Assembly: GCA_029945375.1 (NCBI GenBank)
Contig: CM057062.1
Coordinates: forward strand, 1,999,564 to 2,063,563
Direction of reading: 5' to 3'
DNA: 64,000 nucleotides
Origin: Agaricus subrufescens
Taxonomy: Eukaryota > Basidiomycota > Agaricomycetes > Agaricales > Agaricaceae
Every line of letters starts with the position of its first letter. Positions within the stretch are counted from its first letter, which is position 1. Positions 8,864 through 18,950 of this stretch are shown in pieces. The notes beneath the pieces were generated by a model. That model worked only from the letters and a program-made list of their open reading frames with translations. It did not search any database and was not told the origin of the DNA. The translations under genes and the position numbers were made by a program.

Positions 8864-9414
8864 TGTTATGATTTCAATTCCTTTTCTTATCTAATATGCC
8901 TACCTTTGCTGATGTAATCATATCGAATATTGTTTCTCTTTTCTTACATAATATTTCTTAGTCAGCAAAGTCAAGAATCTTCCAACTCACAGTCATGAGT
9001 CATTCTGACTTACAATGACTTGGAGGACTTATATGACTTGATACGACTCATTATGATTAGTTATGACTTGATATGACTTATTATGACTAGTTATGACTGG
9101 ATATGACTCCTATTAGTATTACATAAGTAGATACTCGCTGTAGTATATAAACCCCTCAACTCGACCATGTAGAAACAACGTTTCTACTTGGTTAGGTGGA
9201 GACTAATACTAAGCCTTTATCTAAAAGCTTTAGAACCTATAAGTCTTAATTGCTAAGCTCTCTCTCTTGCTTGTATAATCGTCTCAGTATTATTACCTTT
9301 GAAGTTGAATCTCCATTCAACCGAGAAGGCTCCTTTGATACGCTCTATCAGTAACTGTGTTATCGGTAGTGACGTATCGCCCCAGCTTAGGACTGGGCCG
9401 GGGTCACTATAACA
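8864..9414 (+). repeat. 3' LTR of the chromovirus (551 bp)
   Basis: It starts TGTTATG and ends ATAACA. The TATA box, hairpin and R-U5 match the 5' LTR almost perfectly, while the U3 third carries nearly all differences, mostly C/T and A/G transitions. GATGG follows at 9415-9419. Confidence 0.95.
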
Positions 9415-9419
9415 GATGG

Positions 9420-9731
9420 GGTCGATGGATCTCCATGACCTGGAGTGTGTGGGCTCGCAGTCGCATATGACAATGGAGTCGTCGTTGCTTGGGACGGGCC
9501 CACGGGGGTGGGGGTGACAGGGGTGGCTGGTTCCTTGGCCTTGCCCTTCTTTGCCAGGTGAGCGCGCATCTTCTCCAGTCACGCAGTTTTCCTTGGAGAG
9601 TCCTTGGGGGGTAAACCCCAGACCTCCACCTCAGTATTCTTTGCTATTGCCGCCAAGACAGGCGGTAGCTTCGTATCGTCGTCGCTGTCAGTCTCCCAGC
9701 CTCTGTTGTTGAAGTCCGGACGAGTATCCAT
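9420..9731 (-). pseudogene. LINE-like ORF1, N-terminal part
   Basis: On the minus strand an ATG at 9731 opens an ORF (MDTRPDFNNRGWETDSDDD) that runs, with one in-frame TGA, to the chromovirus insertion and continues at 1107. The sequence is Pro/Thr/Ser-rich before the junction. This is the only copy in the window with the ORF1 start. Its plus-strand neighbour is copia-derived DNA. Confidence 0.6.
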
Positions 9732-9739
9732 GTTGTGTA

Positions 9740-10088
9740 GCAGATATATTACTCCTCAAGCAGAAACACTGAGACTTCCAAAAGAGGAAGGTGGTAGTTC
9801 TGGTTCAAGAAGCAATTGATTCCTCCTGCCACTCTGCTACTAGGTATTCAGGTGAAGCAGGACTGTTCTAAGCACACTATTTCGCTCTCACAAGAGCACT
9901 ACATCAAGGAGCTGCTAGAAAGATTCTGTATGGATGATTCCAACTCCCTTTCCAACCCTCTACCTCCTGGATCTGAGCTCTCAGATATTGTGCCCTCTCT
10001 CAAGGAGCAGGCTGAGATGAAGTCAGTTCCTTATCTCTCTGCTGTAGGTGCCCTGCAGTATCTTGCCACCATGACTTGTCCCGACATT
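9740..10088 (+). pseudogene. Ty1/copia reverse transcriptase fragment, part 1
   Basis: The frame from about 9816 encodes the RT thumb region of a copia Pol (KQDCSKHTISLSQEHYIKEL, then PYLSAVGALQYLATMTCPDI). It ends abruptly where the LINE copy begins. The same protein resumes with RPDIAYAVSYLGRFNHNPAP at 11606, so one original RT gene was split. Confidence 0.85.
10078..10088. repeat. 11-bp target-site duplication, left copy
   Basis: GTCCCGACATT, repeated at 11610-11620 after the poly(A) tail. It marks target-primed insertion of the LINE copy into copia RT. Confidence 0.9.
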
Positions 10089-11005
10089 CACCCCCCTCCC
10101 CAGTCAAACCCACCACCCCCCTTCCCCCTTCGACCCCCTTAGTGCCTCAATCTCATCCCTGGTCCCCGATGGCCAAGGACGGAGTCACTACCCCGGTCCC
10201 AAAGAAAGTCCGGATCCAGTCACCCCCTGGAACCCCCAAGAAACCCACTTTAGGCAAGCGTGCCCCGGCTGCTCCTGCAGCTGTTCGAGCACCGGCCAAA
10301 AGTATTCTCAAAGCTAAGCCTGCAGCCATCCCCTCCCTCCCAAAGGCTCCTGCTCCCGCCACCACCCCCACTGTGTCCAAACGTGCACCTGCACACAAGG
10401 GCAAGCACACCACTCATGGCGCTTCACGACGAGGCATCCACATCACTCCCCCGGCTGGATCTAACATCTGTGCCATAAATATCACTCCCGGCATTCTCCG
10501 AGAGTGTAATCGCCATCTTAAGGATGACCTCAAGTCCGAGGTTGTTCTCGAATCTTCTGTTGACTTGGGTACTGGCATTTTCATAGCCACCTCCCAGGTA
10601 CTTTCTCATCCCGAATCCACGTGTGTGCTTAGGCACATTCACTGCCTCATCAACCCTAATGGCCTCGTCCCTCTCCAGGTCGCCACTCCCTCATCCACGT
10701 CGTATCTAAAGGTGATTGACATCCCTCTTATTCCGGCTGAACTGGCCAACTGGATCCAGGCGCAGTGCGATGCCTTCACCATTGCGATGCATGACTCACC
10801 AGTAGGAATTTCTTTATCCTGCCACCTCAAACATGCCATCTGCTTCATGTGGACTTCATGCCACTCCGACACATGCGTTGCATGGTTGGATATCTCCGAC
10901 TCTGCACTCGGTGCCAGAGGTGGGGCCACCATGCTGACATTTGCCATTCCAAAGGCATCTGCTGCCCTCACTACACGTCCCATATTCAGGCCGCCATCGC
11001 AATGA
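10089..11005 (+). pseudogene. LINE-like ORF1 (gag-like) fragment
   Basis: About 305 codons: a Pro/Lys/Ala-rich basic region, then a more folded part (GILRECNRHLKDDLKSE to CHSDTCVAWLDISDSALG) that aligns with the minus-strand copy near 19.3 kb. Compared with that copy, a frameshift near 10.9-11.0 kb removes the zinc-knuckle end, which can still be read in another frame to about 11150 with one stop. ORF1 proteins of this type bind RNA and chaperone retrotransposition; this copy is broken. Confidence 0.75.
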
Positions 11006-11609
11006 AGAGAAATCCAGACAACTGACACTGTGCCAACTGCTCTGCAGCCAAGAAAAAGAAGACCGCACACTCCACAATGGACACTTCATGTCCATTCTGG
11101 GCTAATTGCTTTGATCGGGATTGGATCCACTGCCAATTCCCATCCAAGAAGTAGTAGGGTAGCATTGCCCTGCTTCGTGAGTTGCTATTAGTGCACACAT
11201 CATCTTTCCTCGCCATTTCGTCTGCGTCGATCACCGCTGGCCTTTAGTCACTGGCGTATCTGGAGTGTGGGTCTATGGAGATGTATAGGTTGAGCTTCAG
11301 TTCCTTTTCGGTCTGTACCACTCTCACTTCAATATCTTTCTTTTCTTTTGAATTGTTGGCTTCGGGTTATGATTTTTCTTTTGTCATCTTTGAGCGCTTG
11401 ACCACGTTGCACGGATACGGTTTCTCCCCCTGCTTTGTATAGAATGACTTCATGTAGCAACCACCGGGCTCGCATCGGATACGCGTTATGGCATCCGGAT
11501 TCTTAGTGTAGGCTTGAATTATCTCCTTGATGTAGTAGCACTTTGAATCGAAGGTCCACCAAGAGGTGCCACTGATTATAAAAAAAAAAACAAAAAAACA
11601 AAAAAACTC
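10089..11609 (+). mobile_element. 5'-truncated, ORF1-only LINE-like element with poly(A) tail
   Basis: It lies between 11-bp duplications and ends in an interrupted poly(A) at about 11580-11607. It holds an ORF1 fragment, the decayed knuckle region and about 450 bp of 3' sequence ending GGTCCACCAAGAGGTGCC. No endonuclease or RT occurs between ORF1 and the tail, and the copy at 16924-19442 has the same organisation. The family therefore appears to be non-autonomous, mobilised in trans. Confidence 0.8.
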
Positions 11610-11782
11610 GTCCCGACATTGCCTATGCAGTCTCCTACCTTGGGAGATTCAATCATAACCCTGCTCCTGCCCATTGGCTTGCAGTGAAGCATTTACTTCA
11701 CTATTTGAAGGGCACCCTGCACTACCAGCTCGTCTACAGAGGTGGTGACTCTGGGGAACTGTTTACCACCTATTCTGATGCC
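11606..11782 (+). pseudogene. Ty1/copia reverse transcriptase fragment, part 2
   Basis: It continues the RT of 9740-10088: RPDIAYAVSYLGRFNHNPAP, HWLAVKHLLHYLKGTLHYQL, ending at TTYSDA, the start of the RNase H domain. The first bases (11610-11620) are the duplicated LINE target. It is cut again at 11782 by the next insertion. Confidence 0.85.
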
Positions 11783-13280
11783 ATTTCCTTCTTGACCTCT
11801 AACCACCACCTTCCATTTTGGGATAGGTGGGGCAAACGCCTTAGTAGCTGGGATGTCCACTCCCTGGTGAAATTGTTCAAGGCACTGAGTAGGCAGGGTC
11901 TCACTCTCTGCTGAAATCCCAGAGGTTATGTTGACTAGCACGGTTGTCATCTGTGCTATCACTGGATGTCGTGGTGACCACCATTGGGCAGACTGGGGTA
12001 TGTTACTGTTAGGATGGAAAAGTGACCACACCAGGGTTTGAACCTGGGACCACCCCAATTGCACCAGGGAGCTCTAACCACTGAGCTACATGGTCTTGGT
12101 ATTATAGGAGCTAGGATATTATATATATGTACCCTAGGCCTAGAGTTGGAACTCACTACTGCAGGCCCACTCCAGGGGCTGGGGCACTAGGCAGTTTCTT
12201 GTGAGAACTCAGAGCTCCAAAGCTGTCAGATGACTTGACCTGTCATCACCTGACAGTTACTCCCCTACTGTCTGACTCTCGGGATGAAATCTCATGCTTG
12301 TGTTTATTATGGGCACAACCCCTCATCTGGACTGGCCCAAGCCCTCTGGACACCACCACGTTGGCATCACTCATAGCACCCACTTTCCCTTCCCTCAATG
12401 GATGCCGGATACGACCATGTCCAATCTTTGCCATCCCTCCCTGTTGGACAGTCCAATCCCCCTCCGCACTGGGCTGCAGTGTCTTCAAGAGACCCTCCCA
12501 TCGTGCACCATTTTTCAGCGGCATCATGCTGCTTGATCCCCCTGGTCATCACTTCTCTGGCGGCCACCACTTTGCTGCACACTTGTGCATGGCACCCCCT
12601 CCCCTTCTCAGCTGGATCCTACCCTGGGTCCATCCATCATTGGCTAGCTATTCTGTGTTACTCTGTGACATGACCTCATGCTCTGGGTCTATTGACCCAA
12701 CACTTGGATCGCCCAATTCCCCCCTGGCGTATCTGTCCTGCCTCTTCCAGCCCTGGCTTCTCTAGAAGCCAGCTCACAACATTTGTTCCCAGCACCCAGC
12801 TGCCCCGACACACTCTCTTGGCCCCAGCTACTCTATGCAATGGCTGGCCCTCCACAATCCTTTTGGGCACTTAGCTGCCTTGATTTCTCTCTTTCATGGG
12901 AGCACATTTCACTGGCACCCACCATCTGCTTTCGCTGCCTCAGGTGTGATTGCAACTGCCTCATCAGAAAATTGGGGGCGTACCTGGGCTGTAATGTAGG
13001 TGTTTTATGTTTGCTTGAGCCATGGCTCACTTTGTACACTTTACTTTATGGTCCACCATTTATTTTTATTTTGTTTTTTATTTTATTTCTCTTTGAGGTG
13101 ATGCATATTCCACCAGATACAATATATGATTATAATGTTGTTTGGGGCTAATGTTTATTTTGGTGACATGTCATGGCTGCCATTTCCTTGTAGTATGCCC
13201 AGAGTATCTAACTGGATGTCGAATAGCTACTTGGAATAAAGGTCCACTGAGAGGTGCCATTGATACAAAAAAAAAAAAAA
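11783..13280 (+). mobile_element. Second poly(A)-tailed retroposed insertion in copia
   Basis: It is flanked by CCTATTCTGATGCC (11769-11782) and CCTATTCCAATGCC (13281-13294), a 14-bp duplication with two mismatches, and ends in A14 (13267-13280). The last ~80 bp (GGTCCACTGAGAGGTGCCAT) match the 3' tails of the ORF1-only elements, so the same machinery probably mobilised it. The body carries a minus-strand tRNA-like sequence but no coding frame I trust. Confidence 0.7.
12024..12095 (-). tRNA. tRNA-Cys(GCA)-like cloverleaf, perhaps a SINE head
   Basis: The 72-nt minus-strand sequence folds into a full cloverleaf. It has a 7-bp acceptor (GACCATG with TGTGGTC, two G-T pairs), a D arm with A box TAGCTCAGTGG, an anticodon arm CCCTG/TGGGG with loop GTGCAAT (anticodon GCA, T33), a 5-nt variable loop and a T arm CCAGG-TTCAAAC-CCTGG (B box). 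A CTTTT follows and could end pol III transcription. Its place inside a retroposed repeat favours a tRNA-derived SINE head or retroposed tRNA over a functional tRNA gene. Confidence 0.6.
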
Positions 13281-13293
13281 CCTATTCCAATGC

Positions 13294-13738
13294 CTCTCAT
13301 GGCAGCTGCAAGGCCACAGGTTGAGCTACAGGTGGATATGTGACTATTGTCTCTGGTGCTGCTGTGGGCTGGTCCTCAAAGCATCAGCTCTTTGTGACTC
13401 TCTCAAGCACTGAGGCTGAGTTTGTTGCTGCTGTTGAGGCTGGAAAGGAGATCAAGTGGACTAGGAACATTCTCAGCAAGTTTGGCTACCCCCAGACACT
13501 TGCTTTAACTTTATTTGTTGATAACAAGTCTGGAATCAGTGTGGCAAAGAATCCTGAGCACCACAGGCACATGAAACACCTGGATCTTTGGTTCTACTGG
13601 CTCCAGGAGGCTGTAAAAGAAGGAATGATCAATCCCCTCTATGTTTCTACTGATCAGCAAGTGGCCGACATTCTGACCAAGGCTGTAGCACCAAAGGTGA
13701 TCAATTTTGCTGTCCCACTATTGGGACTTGGACACTAG
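13294..13738 (+). pseudogene. Ty1/copia RNase H and end of Pol
   Basis: The third piece of the split copia Pol: GWSSKHQLFVTLSSTEAEF, LFVDNKSGISVAKNPEHHRH and STDQQVADILTKAV, the hallmark RNase H blocks of copia elements. It ends in a TAG shortly before a purine tract and the 3' LTR. One in-frame stop lies near the 13281 junction. Confidence 0.9.
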
Positions 13739-13752
13739 ACTGCTTGGATCAA

Positions 13753-13818
13753 GGGGGTGTGTTAGAATGCCCCAAGCATTCAGTTATTAGAGTGACTGGA
13801 CAATTTGTTTTGTGTATA
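13753..13818 (+). repeat. Copia polypurine tract and start of 3' LTR
   Basis: AAGGGGGTG precedes TGTTAGAATGCCCCAAG at 13761, a typical copia PPT/LTR junction. The LTR is broken at 13818 by a mariner-like insertion and resumes at 15397. It is homologous to the minus-strand LTR at 16377-16650. Confidence 0.75.
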
Positions 13819-15396
13819 CAGTGGGGGACAAAACCGTTCCAATGTTTTGTACCTTTGCAAAGAATGCTATATACCAGTGCAAATAAAATGTTTAAAATTT
13901 TGAGGATATTTATGAATATACCTTAGTATCTAAGCTACCAATGTGTGATGCTATGTGGCTGTACAGTTATTATTGGTTATTAAATAATCCTTTTAAGTCA
14001 GAGCATCATTGGAACGGTTTTGTCCCTGTGCATTGAAAATACAGAATTGGCTACTTATCAAGGCAGAGGATACTATTTTCTGGCTATCAAAGCTACAAAT
14101 GGTAGCTTTGATATTGATGCCATCAATATCTGATCAAATTCTGCTAATATGATATTAGAATCCATCTACATGCTATTCTAAAGATGTAATAATCTATTAG
14201 GTAGAAATTCATTAACTTTTACCTCACTATTGATATTTATTTACTTTATTTTGGCAAAACTCATATTAAGAGGCTGGTTGAACTCCATAGTATCTAATCT
14301 TAGGTAATACATACTATTTTAAAGTTGATTTGCTGCTATATCACATTTGTTAGGCTTGTACTTGATATATTCTACTTATGATACTCTAGGATTGAATCAT
14401 GTGAAAATTCCAAAATATATCTGAAAAGATTAACATTCAATAATAGGTCATGTTTAGTAGTTATTTGAGCGCTTGCACATTCTATGCAATCTTAGGTTAC
14501 AATTCTTTTCATTTATACACACTAGCACATTTTACCCTCTGCTTGTAAAGCTCTTACCCTTTCATCAGCATATTGTTTTCAGTTACATATGATTATAATC
14601 TATTATTCTCAACATCCTGAGCCTATTTGTATCTTGATTAGTCATCAGAAACAAGCCCTGATGCACTTTTACAGATGCTCTCTAAAGTCTACTATACACT
14701 TATGTAGATACAGGCTTGTGGAGGAAGGTCAAAGCTTTTATTTGCTCTTTGATTGATTGTTACATAAGCACTAACATTCATAGCATTAATTGGAACAATC
14801 AGCTTTCCTGCAAGTGGGTTGTTTGTGTGCAAAAAATAGATGAAAGTATATTTCTACCTAAGGATGATCATATTTATGTCAGCAAATAAGTCTTTAAATA
14901 GCATAGATTACATAATACAATATATTATTACACTTAGATAATTGTTTTAATATAAATTACATCACAAACCTTGAAGACAATGTAATAATAAGCTAGAGAT
15001 TAAAGATTTACTACTTAATAAAGTATCTAATCTTTAGAGTAGCATATAGGTGGATTCTGATATCATATCAGCAGAATTTGATCAGATATTGATGGCATCA
15101 ATATCAAAGCTACCATTTGTAGCTTTGATAGCCAGAAAATAGCATCCTCTGCCTTGATAAGTAGCCAATTCTGTATTTTCAATGCACAGAGACAAAACTG
15201 TTCCAATGATGCTCTGACTTAAAAGGATTATTTAATAACCAATAATAACTTTACAGCCACATAACATCACACAATGGTAGCTTAGATACTAAGGTATATT
15301 CATAAATATTCTCAGGATTTTAAACATTTTATTTGCACTGGTATATAGCATTCTTTGCAAAGGTACAAAACATTGGAATGGTTTTGTCCCCCACTG
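13819..15396. mobile_element. Mariner-like non-autonomous element with long TIRs, copy 1
   Basis: 1578 bp, starting CAGTGGGGGACAAAACC and ending with its inverse, between TA dinucleotides (13817-13818, 15397-15398). A TA target and CAGTG...CACTG ends are features of Tc1/mariner. Terminal inverted repeats extend about 360 bp with scattered mismatches. The interior is AT-rich with no transposase ORF. It sits in the copia 3' LTR. Confidence 0.85.
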
Positions 15397-15600
15397 TATC
15401 TTGACTTAGAGTACAGTGGACACTTCTGTTCATGTGATAGATTAGTCAGCGCATGTTGAACTTGCCTGTGGACAACTTAGAAGTCTTTAGCTTCTTATAC
15501 TTGTCCACAGGTGAGCAATCTCTTTGTATTGTTGTTTCAGCTTCTTATACGTGTCCACAGAGTAACTGTGCTAATACTAGCTCATTTCTTATCCAATCCG
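15397..15600 (+). repeat. Remainder of the copia 3' LTR
   Basis: It continues the LTR interrupted at 13818. Blocks such as CATGTTGAACTTG and TTAGCTTCTTA are shared with the minus-strand LTR at 16377-16650. The LTR runs directly into the minus-strand copia gag near 15600. Confidence 0.6.
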
Positions 15601-16263
15601 CTTGATACTAGCGTTGTTGGGATTGCCACTGTGAACTCTACATTCTTGTTCCAACATTTTTTGCATTGTATATCCTCTGTGACAAAGGCCTGATGAATTG
15701 TGGTCTTGTCCAGCTTGTCCATAAGTAAAAGAGACAAAGAGAAGGCAGAATAGTTGTCGGGGAGGGCTCTGATGAGTGCCATTGATGCCAGCTCATCATC
15801 CAGCATGTTGAGAGTGAAGTCTGTGGGTCTAAGCTCCGTAATGCGTCACTTGCAGCCTTCTACTCTGTTAATAAACAATTGTAGGGACTCCTCCTTGAGT
15901 TTTTGGATGCTGAACAGCTCATCATAAGCATTAAATTGCATTCCAGCCTTCTTCTGCCTGTGTACAGCCTCCGGAGCCTCCCACATCTTCACAGGGATGT
16001 CCTGGATGCCATTAAAGTGCACCCTCTGCTTCTGTTCAACTATCAAGAAGAGCTAGCCAGCAGCCTCGTCACAATGAGCCTCATAGGCATTGAGGGTGTC
16101 CACTTCAGCCTGGGTAACAGTAGAAAAGACAGTGGGGGGCTTCTGCTTGCCAGAGATAATTCTCCATAGCCCAGAAGCTTGCAGCCATACCTCCATCTTG
16201 CCAGACCACGTTGTATAGTTCTCCACATTGAGCTTTGCAAATGTTGGCAATCCAGAAGCCATT
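15601..16263 (-). pseudogene. Ty1/copia gag fragment
   Basis: On the minus strand an ATG near 16262 opens MASGLPTFAKLNVENYTTWS, the start of a copia Gag. Later blocks include KMWEAPEAVHRQKKAGMQF and DDELASMALIRALPDNYSAF in shifted frames. It is truncated near 15600 at the junction with a plus-strand LTR, and frameshifts make it non-functional. Confidence 0.8.
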
Positions 16264-16361
16264 GGAGTTGATTTGAGGGCAGGGGAAGTGAAATAGATTC
16301 AAGAAGGGAAAGAGGAAGAGAAGATTGGTGAATGAAAACTTGTTTTTCCAGTAGTTAGAAG

Positions 16362-16376
16362 CCGGGGCCCATAACC
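16362..16376 (-). promoter_or_regulatory. Copia primer-binding site, internal tRNA-iMet type
   Basis: On the minus strand the LTR ends ...GACA and is followed by GGTTATGGGCCCC. This complements an initiator tRNA-Met anticodon arm (GGGCCCATAACC, with CAU) rather than a tRNA 3' end. Priming by half-tRNA-iMet is known for Drosophila copia. Confidence 0.6.
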
Positions 16377-16650
16377 TGTCGGAGGTAGAACGTAGCGCGT
16401 GCGGAGACGGTTCTAACGGTGGTAGTCACGAGTGAATCGGATTAGAATTAAATGAGATATCCTGTGAACAAGTCTAAGAAGCTAGCTATGAATATACAGA
16501 ACTCTATACTCACCTGTGAACAAGTCTAAGAAGCTAAAGGCTTCTAGAGTGTTCACAGACAAGTTCAACATGTGCTTACTAATATATCACATGATCAGAA
16601 AGTCGTACCATCTCTAAGTCCATCTACAAGACTGTTGGGGCACTCTAATA
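16377..16650 (-). repeat. Copia 5' LTR, minus strand
   Basis: 274 bp on the minus strand, from TATTAGAGTGCCCCAAC to CCGACA. It is homologous to the plus-strand LTR that starts at 13761. The first dinucleotide is TA instead of TG, so it has decayed. The matching gag follows it. Confidence 0.65.
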
Positions 16651-16923
16651 CATCCCTAAATGCTGCCCTTGGTATGTCAGGAGAGCTAATCACCATACAG
16701 TAGATGGAATCCAAACCATCCAAGGTCTCGTCCTATTTCTTATGGACAACTCAAGTGCATTTAGTTTCAAACCACTGGAACTTCTGCACATTGCAGAGTT
16801 GAGCTGGCTGGCCTACCACAAGGAGGTGTACCATAAGCAAGATGAAGCTAACAAAGAGAGATGCAAGTGCAAGCTGCCTATCTCTGACATTGGTCCTATC
16901 TTTTGGCATGAGACCAAGGATTC
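16651..16923. other. Unassigned sequence between copia LTR and LINE tail
   Basis: About 270 bp. A plus-strand frame (16742 on) gives a short Glu/Lys-rich peptide running into the poly(T) of the neighbouring LINE. I do not recognise it. Confidence 0.25.
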
Positions 16924-17039
16924 CACTTATTTTTATTTTTATTTTTTCTTTTGTAATCAATGGCACCTCTTGGTGGACCTTTTATTAATGTAGCTATACA
17001 ACATCCGGTTAGATACTCTGGGCTTACTACACTAATATA

Positions 17040-18615
17040 CAGTGGGGGACAAAACCGTTCCAATGTTTTGTACCTTTGCAAAGAATGCTATATACCAGTG
17101 CACATAAAATGTTTAAATTCTTGAGAATATTTATGAATATACCTTAGTATCTAAGCTACCAATGTGTGATGCTATGTGGCTGTACAGCTACTATTGGTTA
17201 TTATATAACACTTTTAAGTCAGGGCATCATTTTGGAACAGTTTTGTCCCTATACATTGAAAATACAGAATTGGCTACTTATCAAGGCAGAGGATACTATT
17301 TTCTGGCTATCAAAGCTACAAATGGTAGCTTTGATATTGATGCCATCAATATCTGATCAAATTCTGCTGATATGATATCAGAATCCATCTATATGCTACT
17401 CTAAAGATTAGATACTTTATTAAGTAGTAAATCTTTAATCTCTAGCTTATTATTACATTGTCTTCAAGGTTTGTGATGTAATTTATATTAAAACAATTAT
17501 CTAAGTGCAATAATATATTGTATTATGTAATCTAATTTAAAGACTTATTTGATGACATAAATATGATTATTCTTAGGTAGAAATATACTTTCATCTATTT
17601 TTTGCACACAAACAACCCACTTGCTGGAAAGCTGATTGTTCCAATTAATGCTATGAATGTTAGTGCTTATGTAACAATCAATCAAAGAGCAAATAAAAGT
17701 TTTGACCTTCCTCCACAAGCCTGTATCTACATATGGATATAGTAGACTTTAGAGAGCATCTGTAAAAGTGCATCAGGGCTTGTTTCTGATGACTAATCAA
17801 GACACAAATAGGCTCAGAATGTTGAGAATAATAGATTACATTCATATGTAACTGAAAACAATATGCTGATGAAAGGGTAAGAGCTTTACAAGCAGAGGGT
17901 AAAATGTGCTAGTGTGTATAAATGAAAAAAATTGTAACCTAAGATTGCATAGAATGTGCAAGAGCTCAAATAACTACTAAACATGACCTATTATTGAATG
18001 TTAATCTTTTCAGATATATTTTGGAATTTTCACATGATTCAATCCTAGAGTATCATAAGTAGAATATATCAAGTACAAGCCTAACAAATGTGATATAGCA
18101 GCAAATCAACTTTAAAATAGCATGGATTACCTAAGATTAGATACTGTGGACTTCAACCAGCCTTTTAATATGAGTTTTGTTAAAATACAGTAAATAAATA
18201 TCAATAGTGAGGTAAAAGTTAATGAATTTCTACCTAATAGATTATTACATCTTTAGAATAGCATATAGATGGATTCTGATATCATATCAGCAGAGTTTGA
18301 TCAGATATTGATGGCATCAATACCAAAGCTACCATTTGTAGCTTTGATAGCCAGAAAATAGTATCCTCTGCCTTGATGAGTAGCCAATTCTGTATTTTAA
18401 ATGTACAGGGACAAAACTGTTCCAATGATGCCCTGACTTAAAACTATTATATAATTTCCAATAATAGCTGTACAGCCACATAACATCACACATTGCTAGC
18501 TTGGATACTAAGGTAAATTCATAAATATTCTCAAGAATTTAAACATTTTATGCGCACTAGTATATAGCATTCTTTGCAAAGGTACAAAACATTGGAACAG
18601 TTTTGTCCCCCACTG
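17040..18615. mobile_element. Mariner-like non-autonomous element, copy 2, inverted
   Basis: 1576 bp, same family as 13819-15396: CAGTGGGGGAC ends, TA on both sides (17038-17039, 18616-18617), long inverted arms, no transposase. The unique interior lies in opposite orientation to copy 1. It is inserted in the 3' part of a LINE-like element. Confidence 0.85.
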
Positions 18616-18950
18616 TAGATGCCATAACATGTATTCAAGGTGGGCCCCCAGACCATTACAAAATCAAACACTTACATGGGAGGGAAGGAAACATATCTGC
18701 ACAACAAGGTCAAGCGCTCAAAGAACCCAAACCAGCAAACACACATAACAAAAGAAAACAGATAATGAAGTTAAGAAATCTACTGACCATGATGAGCCAT
18801 GGCTCAAGCCAACATCCCAGCAGTACTCAACCCCATATACAGCAACCTCCAATCGCTGGTTCCAATTGCAGACAAGATAGCAAAAATAAAAGAGAGGAAA
18901 TGGTGGGTGCGCATACTACAGCTCCCAAAACCATCCATGACAGATGACTA

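Larger units (their letters stand above)
1108..9414 (+). mobile_element. Ty3/gypsy chromovirus, near full length
   Basis: An 8.3-kb LTR retrotransposon: 5' LTR, self-complementary primer site, AUG-free leader, gag, -1 frameshift cassette, pol (protease, RT, RNase H, integrase, chromodomain), a 1.3-kb 3' region with an antisense ORF, purine tract and 3' LTR, bounded by GATGG duplications. The chromodomain at the pol C-terminus places it in the chromoviruses. Gag and pol have no internal stop, so the copy could be recent and active. It interrupts an older ORF1-type repeat on the opposite strand. Confidence 0.95.

Noticed and set aside
12235..12870. Overlapping ORFs on both strands of the 11.8-13.3 kb insertion
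   Set aside because: They have no family resemblance, occur in several phases at once and sit in a retroposed unit; treated as chance.
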